A stretch of DNA of 64,000 nucleotides. Source: Lewinellaceae bacterium (GTDB lineage: Bacteria > Bacteroidota > Bacteroidia > Chitinophagales > Saprospiraceae). The position numbers and the translations under genes are program-made. Below, piece by piece: positions 51,649 through 61,900 of this stretch (its first letter is position 1; every line of letters starts with the position of its first letter). Below the pieces are notes generated by a model that did not search any database, was not told the DNA's origin, and worked only from the letters and a program-made list of their open reading frames with translations. The stretch spans positions 1,054,001 to 1,118,000 of the forward strand of contig JACJXW010000004.1 of assembly GCA_020636405.1 (NCBI GenBank), read 5' to 3'.

Positions 51649-53214
51649 TCAATGTACCCCGTGCATCCACTTCTTGAGGATGGGGGAGAGGAGCAGCAGG
51701 ACCAGGGCTGCGCCCAGCACTACATAGACGCCCCAGGTCATGTATACATCAGCGTAGGCTTTCAGGGCATCCGACGGGTTGGTGCCATGGCCCGGTTCGG
51801 CGATCAGTTTACCCAGCTCACCGGCGATCTTATGCGCAAAGGCGATGGAAAGGAACCAGGCGCCCATGACAAAGCCCACCACTTTGGCCGGGGCCAGCTT
51901 GGTGACCACCGAAAGGCCTACCGGAGAAAGGCTCAATTCCCCTGTGGTGTGGAAGAAATACATACCCAGCAGGAAGATCAGGGGCACCAGCGTGCCGGCG
52001 TCGGCGGTGCCGAGTACCGAGCGTATACCCCATACGATGATGAAATACCCTGCCGCCATTTGTAACAAGCCCAGGAAGAACTTGATCGGCGTCCGCGGTT
52101 CCCGCTTGGATTCGCCCAGTTTGGTCCAAATCCAGGAGAAGACCGGCGCCAGCAGAATGATATACAAGGGGTTGAGGGCCTGTAACTGGGAAGCCTCCAT
52201 GCCGTGCAGGTTGACGTAGCGGTCGGCCAGGATGTTGAGGGAGCCGCCGGCCTGTTCGAAGAGCGTCCAGAATACCATATGGAAGAAGAACAGGAAGATG
52301 AAGACGATCATGCGCTGGCCTTCTTCTTTATCTTCTGCCGTCAACGAGGTATAGATCAGGTAGCCGATCACGCCCAGTCCGCCGACGAGCAGGATACCAT
52401 TGGTCACTTGCTCCGCATTGATCAGCATGGAAAAGACCGGGATAACGGCCAGAGAGGCCAAAATGATGAGTACCTGCTTGCTGACGCCGAATTTCCAGGG
52501 GGCGCGGTAATCCTTGGGATCGGGAGGCATGCCTTTTTCACCGAATTTGCGCATGTTGCGCCAGAAGACGATCACGCCCAGCACCATACCCAGGCCCGCT
52601 GCCAGGAAGCCCAGCGACCAGTCGACCCGTTGAGCCAGGTAGCCGCAGGTTAGCGGGGCCAGGAAAGCGCCGATATTGATACCCATATAGAAGATGGTAA
52701 AGGCGCTGTCCTTGCGAGTATCATTCTTGTCGTAGAATGTACCCAGGAAGCTGGAAATATTGGGTTTGAAGAAACCATTTCCTATGGTGAGCAAGGCCAG
52801 GCCAAGGAAGAACGGCGTTTCTCCCAGGCTGTTGCCGGCGGTAGTGGCCAGGGCGAACTGCCCGGCAGCCATGAAAATACCGCCGGTGATAACGGCGTGC
52901 CGAAAGCCCATGATACGGTCGGCGAGCATGCCGCCGATGAGGGGCGAAGCATAGAGGAGCGCGTTGTATGCCCCGTAAATGCCGTAAGCCCGGGCATCGG
53001 CCTCTCCTTGTGCCATCTGGTCGAACAATACCTTGGTCATGTAAAGAATGAGGATGGCGCGCATCCCGTAGAAAGAGAACCTCTCCCACAATTCAGCGAA
53101 AAAAAGCGTGAAGAGGGCTTCCGGGTGCACCTTTCTCTGGGAGTACACCACCAGGGGCACCCAGATCAAAACGAACACCCAGCCGAAGATGAGTAAGCCT
53201 AATGCGAAATCCAT
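51649..53214 (-). CDS. POT-family proton-coupled peptide transporter
   Basis: This 521-residue inner-membrane protein of the proton-dependent oligopeptide transporter branch (MFS) has about 12-14 helices. The family signature is FFAELWERFSFYGMRAI near residue 40 (ExxERFxxYG), followed by TIGNGFFKPNISSFLG (about 147) and FTIFYMGINIGAFLAP (about 172). It imports di- and tripeptides with protons. A second POT gene lies directly upstream on the same strand, 79 bases away, so the pair may have arisen by duplication. Both converge with the chaperone operon. Confidence 0.92.
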   Translation of the reverse strand: MDFALGLLIFGWVFVLIWVPLVVYSQRKVHPEALFTLFFAELWERFSFYGMRAILILYMTKVLFDQMAQGEADARAYGIYGAYNALLYASPLIGGMLADRIMGFRHAVITGGIFMAAGQFALATTAGNSLGETPFFLGLALLTIGNGFFKPNISSFLGTFYDKNDTRKDSAFTIFYMGINIGAFLAPLTCGYLAQRVDWSLGFLAAGLGMVLGVIVFWRNMRKFGEKGMPPDPKDYRAPWKFGVSKQVLIILASLAVIPVFSMLINAEQVTNGILLVGGLGVIGYLIYTSLTAEDKEEGQRMIVFIFLFFFHMVFWTLFEQAGGSLNILADRYVNLHGMEASQLQALNPLYIILLAPVFSWIWTKLGESKREPRTPIKFFLGLLQMAAGYFIIVWGIRSVLGTADAGTLVPLIFLLGMYFFHTTGELSLSPVGLSVVTKLAPAKVVGFVMGAWFLSIAFAHKIAGELGKLIAEPGHGTNPSDALKAYADVYMTWGVYVVLGAALVLLLLSPILKKWMHGVH

Positions 53215-53293
53215 AAGTTTTTCGTTTATTAAATTTATTAGTTAAAGCAATGCAGACAGATATCTTTCAATAGGATTTTTTTGGCCCTTCGGC

Positions 53294-54853
53294 CTAGAAT
53301 CCCTGTTTTTTCTCCGTCCATTCTTCTTCGGTTTCCGGCTGATCGGCCAGTTCGAAGCCTTCCTGCTCCTCAAAATGGCTTCCAGGAAGGCCCTCCGCTC
53401 CATGTGCCAGGCGCTTCAGCGGCTCCAGGATCAGAAGGGCCAAAAGCCCTACCGCCACACAACAAATAGCGATACCGGTAAAAATGGCCAGGTCGCCCCA
53501 CTGTTGTGCCGCCTCTCCGATGGCTCCTGCCAGTTTGTGGCCGGTGCCGACTGCTACAAAATAGAAAGCCAGCAGGATAGAGGAATAGCGGGGAGGTGAC
53601 AATTTCGTGATAAAGGACAAGGCCACCGGAGACGCGAAGAGCTCTCCTACCGTGAGCAGGAGGTAGGCAAGTAAAAGCCAGTACATAGCAGATTCTCCTT
53701 TGGCCTCAAATTCAGTCGCGGCGCCAGTCATGAAAAAGAAGCCTATCCCCATAATGATGGTGCCCATGGCCATCTTGAACAACGGGGACGCCTCTCTCCC
53801 CTGCCTTTTCCACCACAACCATGCCAGCCCAATAGGGGTACCGAAGAGGATAATATACAAGGGATTGAGCGACTGGAACCACGGCGCCGGAAGATCAAAG
53901 CCAGCCAGCATGCGGTCGGTCTTCTGCTGAGCATAAAGATTCATCAGCCCTCCTGCCTGCTCGAAGGCGCCCCAGAAGATGACAACCATAAGCAAGGTGG
54001 AAAAGATAACCAGCATGCGGTCGCGGTCCACCGGTTCCGATTCCCGGTAGATGGTGATGGCCTGCCAGATGATGAAGCTCAGAAACGCCAATACGACGAA
54101 AGTGCCGGGCCGCCCGGTAAGGATGAAAGGGATAGAAAGGGCAATCACTCCTGCCATGGCCGGCAGCGGGGAGCGGTGGCTGGAGCCATCCCCCTGGCTT
54201 TCTCGCTTGGGGGGGCTGCCAATGTCTTTCAGGTATTTCCTCCCGAAAAAATAGGACGTCTGCCCGATCAGCATACCCAGCCCCGCCAGGCCAAAGCCCA
54301 GGTGCCAGTTCACGCGAACAGCAATCCAGCCGATGATCAGTGTGGATAGGAATGCTCCTATGTTGATGCCAATATAAAATATGGTGAACCCAATGTCCCT
54401 TTGATCGTCATCGGGGGAATACAGGGCGCCGACCATGCCGGTTATGTTAGGCTTCAGGCAGCCCACGCCAAGAACGATAAATGTTAGCCCTGTATAGAAA
54501 GTGCTCAGGGTATCAATGGTGAGCAAACCATATCCGATGCACAACAGTAATCCTCCGGCCAGGACGCTGCGCCGCTGCCCCAGCCAACGGCTGGCAAGCA
54601 CCCCGCCGGGAATGGCCGCCAGATAAACCAGCATGGTAAACCACCCGTAGAGCGCCAGTGCCTCCTGGTTGTCCCAGCCGAACCCGGGGTTGTTCCCCGT
54701 AGTCTGGGCAACCAGGAAAAGGACGAGAATACCGCGAATGCCAAAATAGGAAAAGCGCTCCCATAACTCCATGAAGAACAATACAAAAAGGCCTACAGGA
54801 TGCCCCAGTACCTTCGGTTGTCCATCAAAGTCAAACGCACCAGCTTTCGCCAT
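53294..54853 (-). CDS. POT-family proton-coupled peptide transporter (second copy)
   Basis: This is 519 residues from the ATG at 54853; a TTG eight codons upstream is a less likely start. It has the same signatures as its neighbour: FFMELWERFSYFGIRGILV, then VLGVGCLKPNITGMVGALY and IGFTIFYIGINIGAFLST. The two proteins are clearly paralogous but well diverged, and this one has a shorter N-terminus and a charged C-terminal tail (EEQEGFELADQPETEEEW). It should import small peptides; different peptide preferences between the two are possible. Confidence 0.92.
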   Translation of the reverse strand: MAKAGAFDFDGQPKVLGHPVGLFVLFFMELWERFSYFGIRGILVLFLVAQTTGNNPGFGWDNQEALALYGWFTMLVYLAAIPGGVLASRWLGQRRSVLAGGLLLCIGYGLLTIDTLSTFYTGLTFIVLGVGCLKPNITGMVGALYSPDDDQRDIGFTIFYIGINIGAFLSTLIIGWIAVRVNWHLGFGLAGLGMLIGQTSYFFGRKYLKDIGSPPKRESQGDGSSHRSPLPAMAGVIALSIPFILTGRPGTFVVLAFLSFIIWQAITIYRESEPVDRDRMLVIFSTLLMVVIFWGAFEQAGGLMNLYAQQKTDRMLAGFDLPAPWFQSLNPLYIILFGTPIGLAWLWWKRQGREASPLFKMAMGTIIMGIGFFFMTGAATEFEAKGESAMYWLLLAYLLLTVGELFASPVALSFITKLSPPRYSSILLAFYFVAVGTGHKLAGAIGEAAQQWGDLAIFTGIAICCVAVGLLALLILEPLKRLAHGAEGLPGSHFEEQEGFELADQPETEEEWTEKKQGF

Positions 54854-54960
54854 TAATTGATCCGTTTTTTTCAGCAATACTATGCCAAAATAGAAGTTTT
54901 TAACCGTTATGAGGTAAAATGCCGCCTTTTATTTTGAAGGGTAGGGGAGGGGCGATCGTG

Positions 54961-55000
54961 TATTCGTGCATTGGTGCATTGGTGTATTGGTGTATTCGTG
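54961..55000. repeat. Five tandem copies of an 8-bp unit
   Basis: Units TATTCGTG, CATTGGTG, CATTGGTG, TATTGGTG and TATTCGTG follow one another without gaps in the region upstream of ruvA. The units differ at two positions only (first base C/T, fifth base C/G). Confidence 0.75.
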
Positions 55001-55046
55001 AGGGGGCTCCGTCTCCGCATTAAGTTGTGGCGGGCGGAGACGAATC
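55001..55046. repeat. Short dispersed intergenic repeat, copy 2, with hairpin
   Basis: AGGGGGCTCC and GTCTCCGCAT (55001-55020) share their sequence with 18372-18405. CGTCTCCGC (from 55010) pairs with GCGGAGACG downstream, forming a 9-bp hairpin around TTAAGTTGTGGC. Confidence 0.45.
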
Positions 55047-55106
55047 CCGAATCAACGAACCTCGAATACCAAAAACTTTGTACCTTCGTGGACATTTTTG
55101 AAGTCC

Positions 55107-55697
55107 ATGATCACATACATCAAGGGAAATATTACACACAAAAGCCCAACATACATCGTTGTGGAGGCAGGTGGGTTGGGCTACCATGTCAATATCAGCC
55201 TGCACACCTATGCACAGGTGGAAAAGCTGGAATCCGTCAAGATACTGACACACCTCCACATCAAGGAGGACAGCCATACCCTTTATGGCTTTGCCGACGC
55301 CACTGAGCGCAGCCTTTTCGTCCATCTGATCTCTGTTTCCGGTATTGGCCCCAGCACAGCACAGCTCATGCTCTCGTCGATGACCCCTGATGAGATGCGG
55401 ATAGCTATCATCAGCGAGGATGTCAATACCCTTAAGCGGATCAAGGGAATAGGCCCCAAGACGGCCAAACGTGCCATCCTGGACCTCAAGGACAAAATGC
55501 TCAAGGATTCCGGTGAGGAACTGGCCCTGGCCGGCCCTCAGGACAATACAATCCGGGAAGAGGCGTTATCTGCTTTGGTGGCTTTACAATTCAACCGTAT
55601 TCACGCTCAGAAAGCGCTGAATAAAGCCCTGAAGGAAAAACCTGGCGTTGCCAGCGTGGAAGAACTCATCAAGCTGGCATTAAAGGAATTATCTTAG
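55107..55697 (+). CDS. ruvA: Holliday junction DNA helicase subunit RuvA
   Basis: RuvA binds the four-way junction and loads the RuvB motor for branch migration. The 196-residue protein has the N-terminal OB fold (MITYIKGNITHKSPTYIVVE), two helix-hairpin-helix motifs (VSGIGPSTAQLML and IKGIGPKTAKRAILDLKDK) and the C-terminal RuvB-contacting three-helix domain (EEALSALVALQFNRIHAQKALN). The ATG at 55107 gives the standard start. TACCTTCG at 55081-55088 is a near-consensus -7 box. The position just upstream of sprA is one I recall from other Bacteroidota. Confidence 0.97.
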   Translation: MITYIKGNITHKSPTYIVVEAGGLGYHVNISLHTYAQVEKLESVKILTHLHIKEDSHTLYGFADATERSLFVHLISVSGIGPSTAQLMLSSMTPDEMRIAIISEDVNTLKRIKGIGPKTAKRAILDLKDKMLKDSGEELALAGPQDNTIREEALSALVALQFNRIHAQKALNKALKEKPGVASVEELIKLALKELS

Positions 55698-55935
55698 CAA
55701 GCCAAACCAGCCGAAGTTGTCGTGCCTGCCCCTTGCGGCCCTGCGACAGCGCCTCCTGGCTAATTTTCGGGGCTGGTATATTCCCAATTACTTGATGTGT
55801 TAAAATTCGGATGGACAGCAGAAAGGCCGGGCCTGCTGCGTTTTATGGTAGTGAATATTAATGAAGCCCGTAGCAGTTGTTGAAAAGCTTTGAATATCAA
55901 TTGATTAAGCGCAGTGTAACCAATGCGTGAATCCC

Positions 55936-58900
55936 ATGCTGAAAGCTATGAGTAGAATACTTTTACCCTACTGTCTCTTACTTGGAATTGCGACTTCTGC
56001 CCTGAACGCCACCGAAAGTGGCGCTTTGATGGATGACCCTTATGCCATTCCTTTTGTCATCGCCGCCGATACCATCCCGGATATCGAGGAACGCTATGGC
56101 GATTTCGTTACCGAGGGCGCCGATAATCCGTTCGACCTCGAAGACCCCAGCATCATCGAGAAAAATATCGATTACGACCCGGCCTCCGGCAATTATATCA
56201 TCACCGAACAGATCGGAGACCTTGACTTCCGCCCGCCAACCTTCCTGACCTTCGATGAATACTTCGACCTCCGGCAAAAACAGGAAGAACGGGCTTACTT
56301 CAATCGCCTGGCCGGCATCGCCTCCGGGGAAGGGTCCAGTAGCCTGGACCCTCTGGCCAAGATCGATGTCGAAAACAACCTGCTGGACCGGCTCTTCGGC
56401 GGCACCACCGTCGACATACGCCCCCAGGGCAATATTGACCTCACCTTCGGAGTAGATTTTTCCCGGGTGGATAACCCGATCCTCACCGAGCGCCAGCGCC
56501 TGCAGGGGGGCTTCGACTTCGATATGAACATCAATATGAACGTGACAGGTAAGATCGGCGAAAAGCTCAACCTGACCACCAACTACAATACTAACGCCAC
56601 CTTCAACTTCGACAACCAGATCAAACTGGACTATAACAGCGATAATTTTGACGAAGACGCCATCATCAAAAAAATTGAAGCGGGTAACGTCAGCCTGCCG
56701 CTGAGGGGCAACCTCATCCAGGGCGCCCAGAGCCTCTTCGGGTTGAAGACCGAGCTCCAGTTTGGCCACCTGCGCCTCACCGCGATCGCTTCCCAGCAAA
56801 AATCCCAGCAGGAAAATATCCAGGTGGAAGGTGGTGCGCAGATCCAGCAGTTCGAAGTGCGGGCCGACGAATACGATGAAAACCGACACTTCCTGCTTAG
56901 CTTCTACAACCGCGATAACTTCGAACGGTCCCTGCGCAACCTTCCCCAGATCAATACCCTGTTCAAGATCAAGAAACTGGAAGTTTGGATCACCAACGAC
57001 CGCAATGAAGTGACCGATGTGCGCGATATCGTAGCCATGGCCGACCTGGGCGAACCCCTCCAACTGGTGAGCCCCGATAAGGTCGACCCCAACCCTACCT
57101 GGAACCGGCGCGACCTGATCGACAACAAACCTCTGCCGGATAATGCGGCCAACAACCTTTACAGCCGCATCCTCTCCAGAGGAGAGGCCGTGCGCGATAT
57201 CGACAGGGCCGTCTCAACCCTCCAGTCTGAGTTCGGCCTGCAACAGGCCCGCGACTTTGAGAAGGTCAGCGCCCGCAAACTACGCGAATCGGAATATACA
57301 TTTCATCCGGAGTTGGGCTTCATCTCCGTGAATATCAACGTGCAGCCCGACCAGGTGCTGGCCGTCGCTTTCGAATACGAATACAACGGAAACATCCTCC
57401 GCGTCGGTGAAATGTCGGTCAATAACGGGACGGTCAGCACCGACACCATGGACCTGACGCCGAAGGTGCTCTTTGTCAAAATGCTGAAAAGCACCACCCA
57501 GCGCACCGATGTGCCTACCTGGGACCTCATGATGAAGAACGTCTATTCCATCGGCGCATTCCAGGTCAATCAGCAGGACTTTCGCCTCGATATTTTCTAC
57601 GATGACCCGGGCGCCGGACAGAAACGTTTTCTGCCGGAGACCCGCATCGCCGGCAAACCGCTGCTGCGCGTTTTTAACCTCGACAACCTCAATACCCAGG
57701 GAGACCCGCAGCCCGACGGCGTGTTCGACTATGTGCCCGGGGTGACCATCAACCCGCGCAACGGCCGGATCATGTTCCCCGTACTCGAACCCTTTGGCCG
57801 GACCCTGGCCGACAGCATCAGCAATGACCTCCTGGAACGCAAATACGTCTACGACTCCCTCTATGAAACGACCCTTTTCCTGGCCCAGGAAGCGGCGGAA
57901 CAAAACCGCTACATCATCCGGGGGGAATACAAGTCGAGCGTGTCTTCCGAGATATCCCTTGGCGCCTTCAATATTCCTCAGGGCTCGGTAACCGTCAACG
58001 CCGGGGGGCAACGCCTGCAGGAAGGCAAGGATTATGAGGTGGATTACAACATCGGTAAGGTGCGTATCCTCAATGACGCTATCCTCCAGTCGGGCGTGCC
58101 GATCAACGTTTCTTTCGAAGACAATACCCTTTTTGGGTTTCAAACCAAAACCATGGTCGGCCTGCGTGCTGATTATGAACTGGATGAAAATTTCAATATC
58201 GGAGCTACCTATCTGCAGCTCTTCGAGCGCCCCTTTACCCAAAAAGTGAACGTGGGAGATGATCCGATCAACAACAAAATATTCGGGCTGGACCTCAATA
58301 TGAGCCGGGAGGCGCCCTGGCTGACCCGCATCGTCGACGGCATTCCAGGGATCTCTACCAAGGAAATGTCGACCATCAACGTGACCGCGGAGGCGGCGGC
58401 CCTTAAGCCCGGCCACGCCCGCGCCATCAACCAGAACCGCAAGGACAAGGGCGGAGTGGTCTACATCGACGACTTTGAAGGCAGCGGCAGCAGCTTCGAC
58501 CTCCGTATACCGACCAACCGCTGGTACCTGTCCAGTGTCCCTCAGAACGACGAGCAGAACAACAACCCCATCTTCCCGGAATCAGCCCTGATCAACGACC
58601 TGCGCTACGGCGCCAACCGCGCCCGCCTCAACTGGTACCGGATCGACCCGGGCGCCCGCTCCAGAGCTGCCGGTGATGACGATAACCCCTATACCAGCCA
58701 GGTGCCCCAACAGGAGGTCTTTCCCAACCTCCAGCTGACCCCCGACCAATTGCCCAATATCCAGACCCTCGACATGGCGTACTACCCCAATGAACGAGGG
58801 CCCTACAACTTCGATACGCCTTCCGGCTACCCCGGATATACGCAAGGGGTAGAGTTCCTGGGCGATTCAATGGTACTGCGCGATCCGCAAACCCGCTGGG

Positions 58901-61900
58901 GCGGTATCATGCGCGACCTCAATACCAACGACTTCCAGACGGCGAATATCGAGTTCCTTGAATTCTGGATGCTCAGCCCTTTCCTCGACCCGGAAAGCCC
59001 TACCAATCCCGACCAGAATTACGAACTCAAAGAGGGGGACCTCTACATCAACCTGGGTAATATTTCGGAGGACATCCTCCGCGACTCCCGTATCTTCTTT
59101 GAGAACGGCCTGCCCGGGCCGGCCAACCCCGAGCGGCGTACCGATGAGACCAGTTGGGCCAAGGTGCCCGTCTCCCAGCAGATCGTCCGCGCTTTCGATA
59201 ATGACCGGGAAACGCGGGCCCGTCAGGACGTCGGCCTCGACGGCCTGGACAACGAGGAGGAGCGCCGGAAATTCGCACCTTACCTGGATGCTATCCGGGC
59301 GGCCAATACCGAGGCTGCGGCCCGCCTGGAGCAAGACCCCGCCTATGACGACTTCCGCTACTACCGCGATGGCACCTTTGGCGACCAGGACGGAGTGCTA
59401 CGGCGTTACCGGGACTTCAACAACCCGGAGGGCAATTCCCGTTCCAATGACAATTCCAACGAACGACAGACCTCCACCAATATTCCGGACGCGGAAGACC
59501 TCAACCAGGACAATACCCTCAACGAAACCGAATCGTACTTTCAGTACAAGATCCCCTTGCGGGCGAACCCCACCGACCCCCGGGAGATCGACATCGAACG
59601 CACCCCTTTTGTCACCGACCGCCGGGTGAGCGACGATGGCGAAAGGATCTGGTACCGCTTCCGCATTCCACTCAACGGCCCTGAAAAGGTAGCTGTGGGC
59701 GGGATCCGCGACTTCCGCTCCATCCGTTTTATGCGGATGTTTATGCATGGCTTCCGGGCTCCCGTAGTCCTGCGTTTTGCTCGCCTGGAACTGGTGCGCA
59801 ACCAGTGGCGGCGCTACCGGGGCGACCTTTCTCAGCTCGGCGGGCCGGGGGCTCCGGTTTGTTCTCCGGACTCCACCTTCTTCAACGTAGACAATGTCAA
59901 CATCGAAGAAAACAACGGGCGGCAGCCGTTTAATTACGTCCTTCCGGAAGGCATACAGCGCGAACAGTCGGTCGGCGTCTTCAGCGCCCTGCAGAATGAG
60001 CAGTCGCTTTCCATTAATGTGCGCGACCTTTGCGACGGGGACGAGCGGGCCATCTTCAAGATCATCAATATGGACATGCGGGTGTACGACCGTTTCAAGA
60101 TGTTCGTCCATGCTGAGGAGAAAGGCATCAAGGTGCCGGATGGGGCGCTGTCCCTTTACGTGCGCCTGGGCAGTGACTTTAAAAACAACTACTACGAATA
60201 CGAGATCCCCCTGGTGATGTCGGATTCTACCTTGCTGAACGGCAACCCCAACAGCGATGAATATAAACGGGAAGTATGGAAGCCTGAGAACGAATTCGAT
60301 TTCTCTCTGGACGACTTTGTGCGGCTGAAGGAGGAACGGAACGCCGACGGAACGCCCCTCAATGCGATCTTCCAGAAAGAACTGCCCACGCCTACGGGCG
60401 GTATGGCCAGGCTCAAAATACTAGGCAATCCCTCAGTGGGCCAGGTAAAGGTGGTCATGGTGGGGATAAGGAATATCTACGACTTCGACAACGTGCCCTA
60501 TGATGCCGAGGTCTGGGTCAATGAGATGCGCCTGACCGGCCTGGACGAACGGGGCGGCGCGGCGGCCACGGCCCGTGTCGATGCTCAGCTGGCCGATTTT
60601 GGCAGCATCACCGCCGCCGGTAATATCAGCAGTATTGGCTTTGGCGCTATTGACCAGAAAGTCCAGGAGCGCCAGCGTGAACGCATCACGGGGCTGGACC
60701 TGGCGGCCAACTTCAACCTCGATAAGTTTCTGCCTGAAAACTGGAGGGTGCGCCTGCCTTTCTACGCCCAGTATTCCAATACCGCCAAAAGGCCGGAATT
60801 TGACCCCTATGACCTGGATATTACCCTAAAGGATAAATTGAGCAGTGCGGATAACCAGGCCCGGGATTCTATCCGGGCTCAGGCCGAAGAGGTGACGACC
60901 ATCAAAAGCGTCAACTTCACCAACGTTCGCAAGGAACGGGCGGATAACAGCAAGCCGCCTATGCCCTGGGATATCTCCAACTTCAGCGTCTCCTATTCCT
61001 TTACGGAAACGGAGTACCGGGATCCCATCATCGAGTTCGATGAAGAACAAAAACACACGGGCGCGCTCGATTACACCTACAGCACCCGGACCAATTACAT
61101 CGAGCCGTTCAAAAAACTCAATGGGGAGATGTTGCGCCTGATCAAGGAGATCAACTTCAATCCGTTGCCCAACTCCTTCAGCTTCAGCTCGGTGATGAAC
61201 CGACGCTTCCAGACTACGCGCTATCGTTTTACGGATGTCGACCCCCGCTTTAAGACCTTCTACAATAAACGGTTCATGTGGGATCGCGATTACGATCTGC
61301 AATGGGACCTCACCAAGTCGCTGAAGTTCAACTTCAATGCCTCCAACTCTTCGGTGATCGACGAGCCGGATGAAACGGCCCTCATCGAGCAGTACGGCTT
61401 CGACCGCGCCCGGGAAATACGGCGGGACAGCATCTGGGAGAACATCAAGAACTTCGGCCGGCCGAAGAATTACCAACACAACCTGAATGTGAGCTATAAC
61501 CTGCCGTTGCGCTACTTGCCTTTCTTTGGCGATTGGGTTACGGCCAAAGCGAATTATACCGGTGGGTACAACTGGACGGCGGCCGCTCTGAACGTCGACT
61601 CCCTGGGGAACCTGATCCAGAACAACCAGAACCGCAGCGGAAACGTAGACCTCAACCTGGAAAAGCTCTACGACAAGGTCGGCTACCTGAAGAAGATCAA
61701 CCGGGGCGCCAAAGCCCGGCCGGGGCGCCCATCGGGCGGACAGCGTACCCCTCCCAAACGAGGGGAGGAAAAGAAAGAAGGAGAAGAAGAGGAAAAGGAT
61801 AAGAAAAACAAGGACCGCGAACCCAGTGCGGTGGAGCGGGTAATCGTGCGGCCCCTGCTCTCGGTGCGACGAGTGCGCTTCAATTATTCCGAGCAATTTT

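Noticed and set aside
54907..55095. Small minus-strand open frame rich in Thr-Asn-His-Gln across the 8-bp repeats
   Set aside because: The composition is produced by the tandem repeat; no ribosome site or conservation can be argued.
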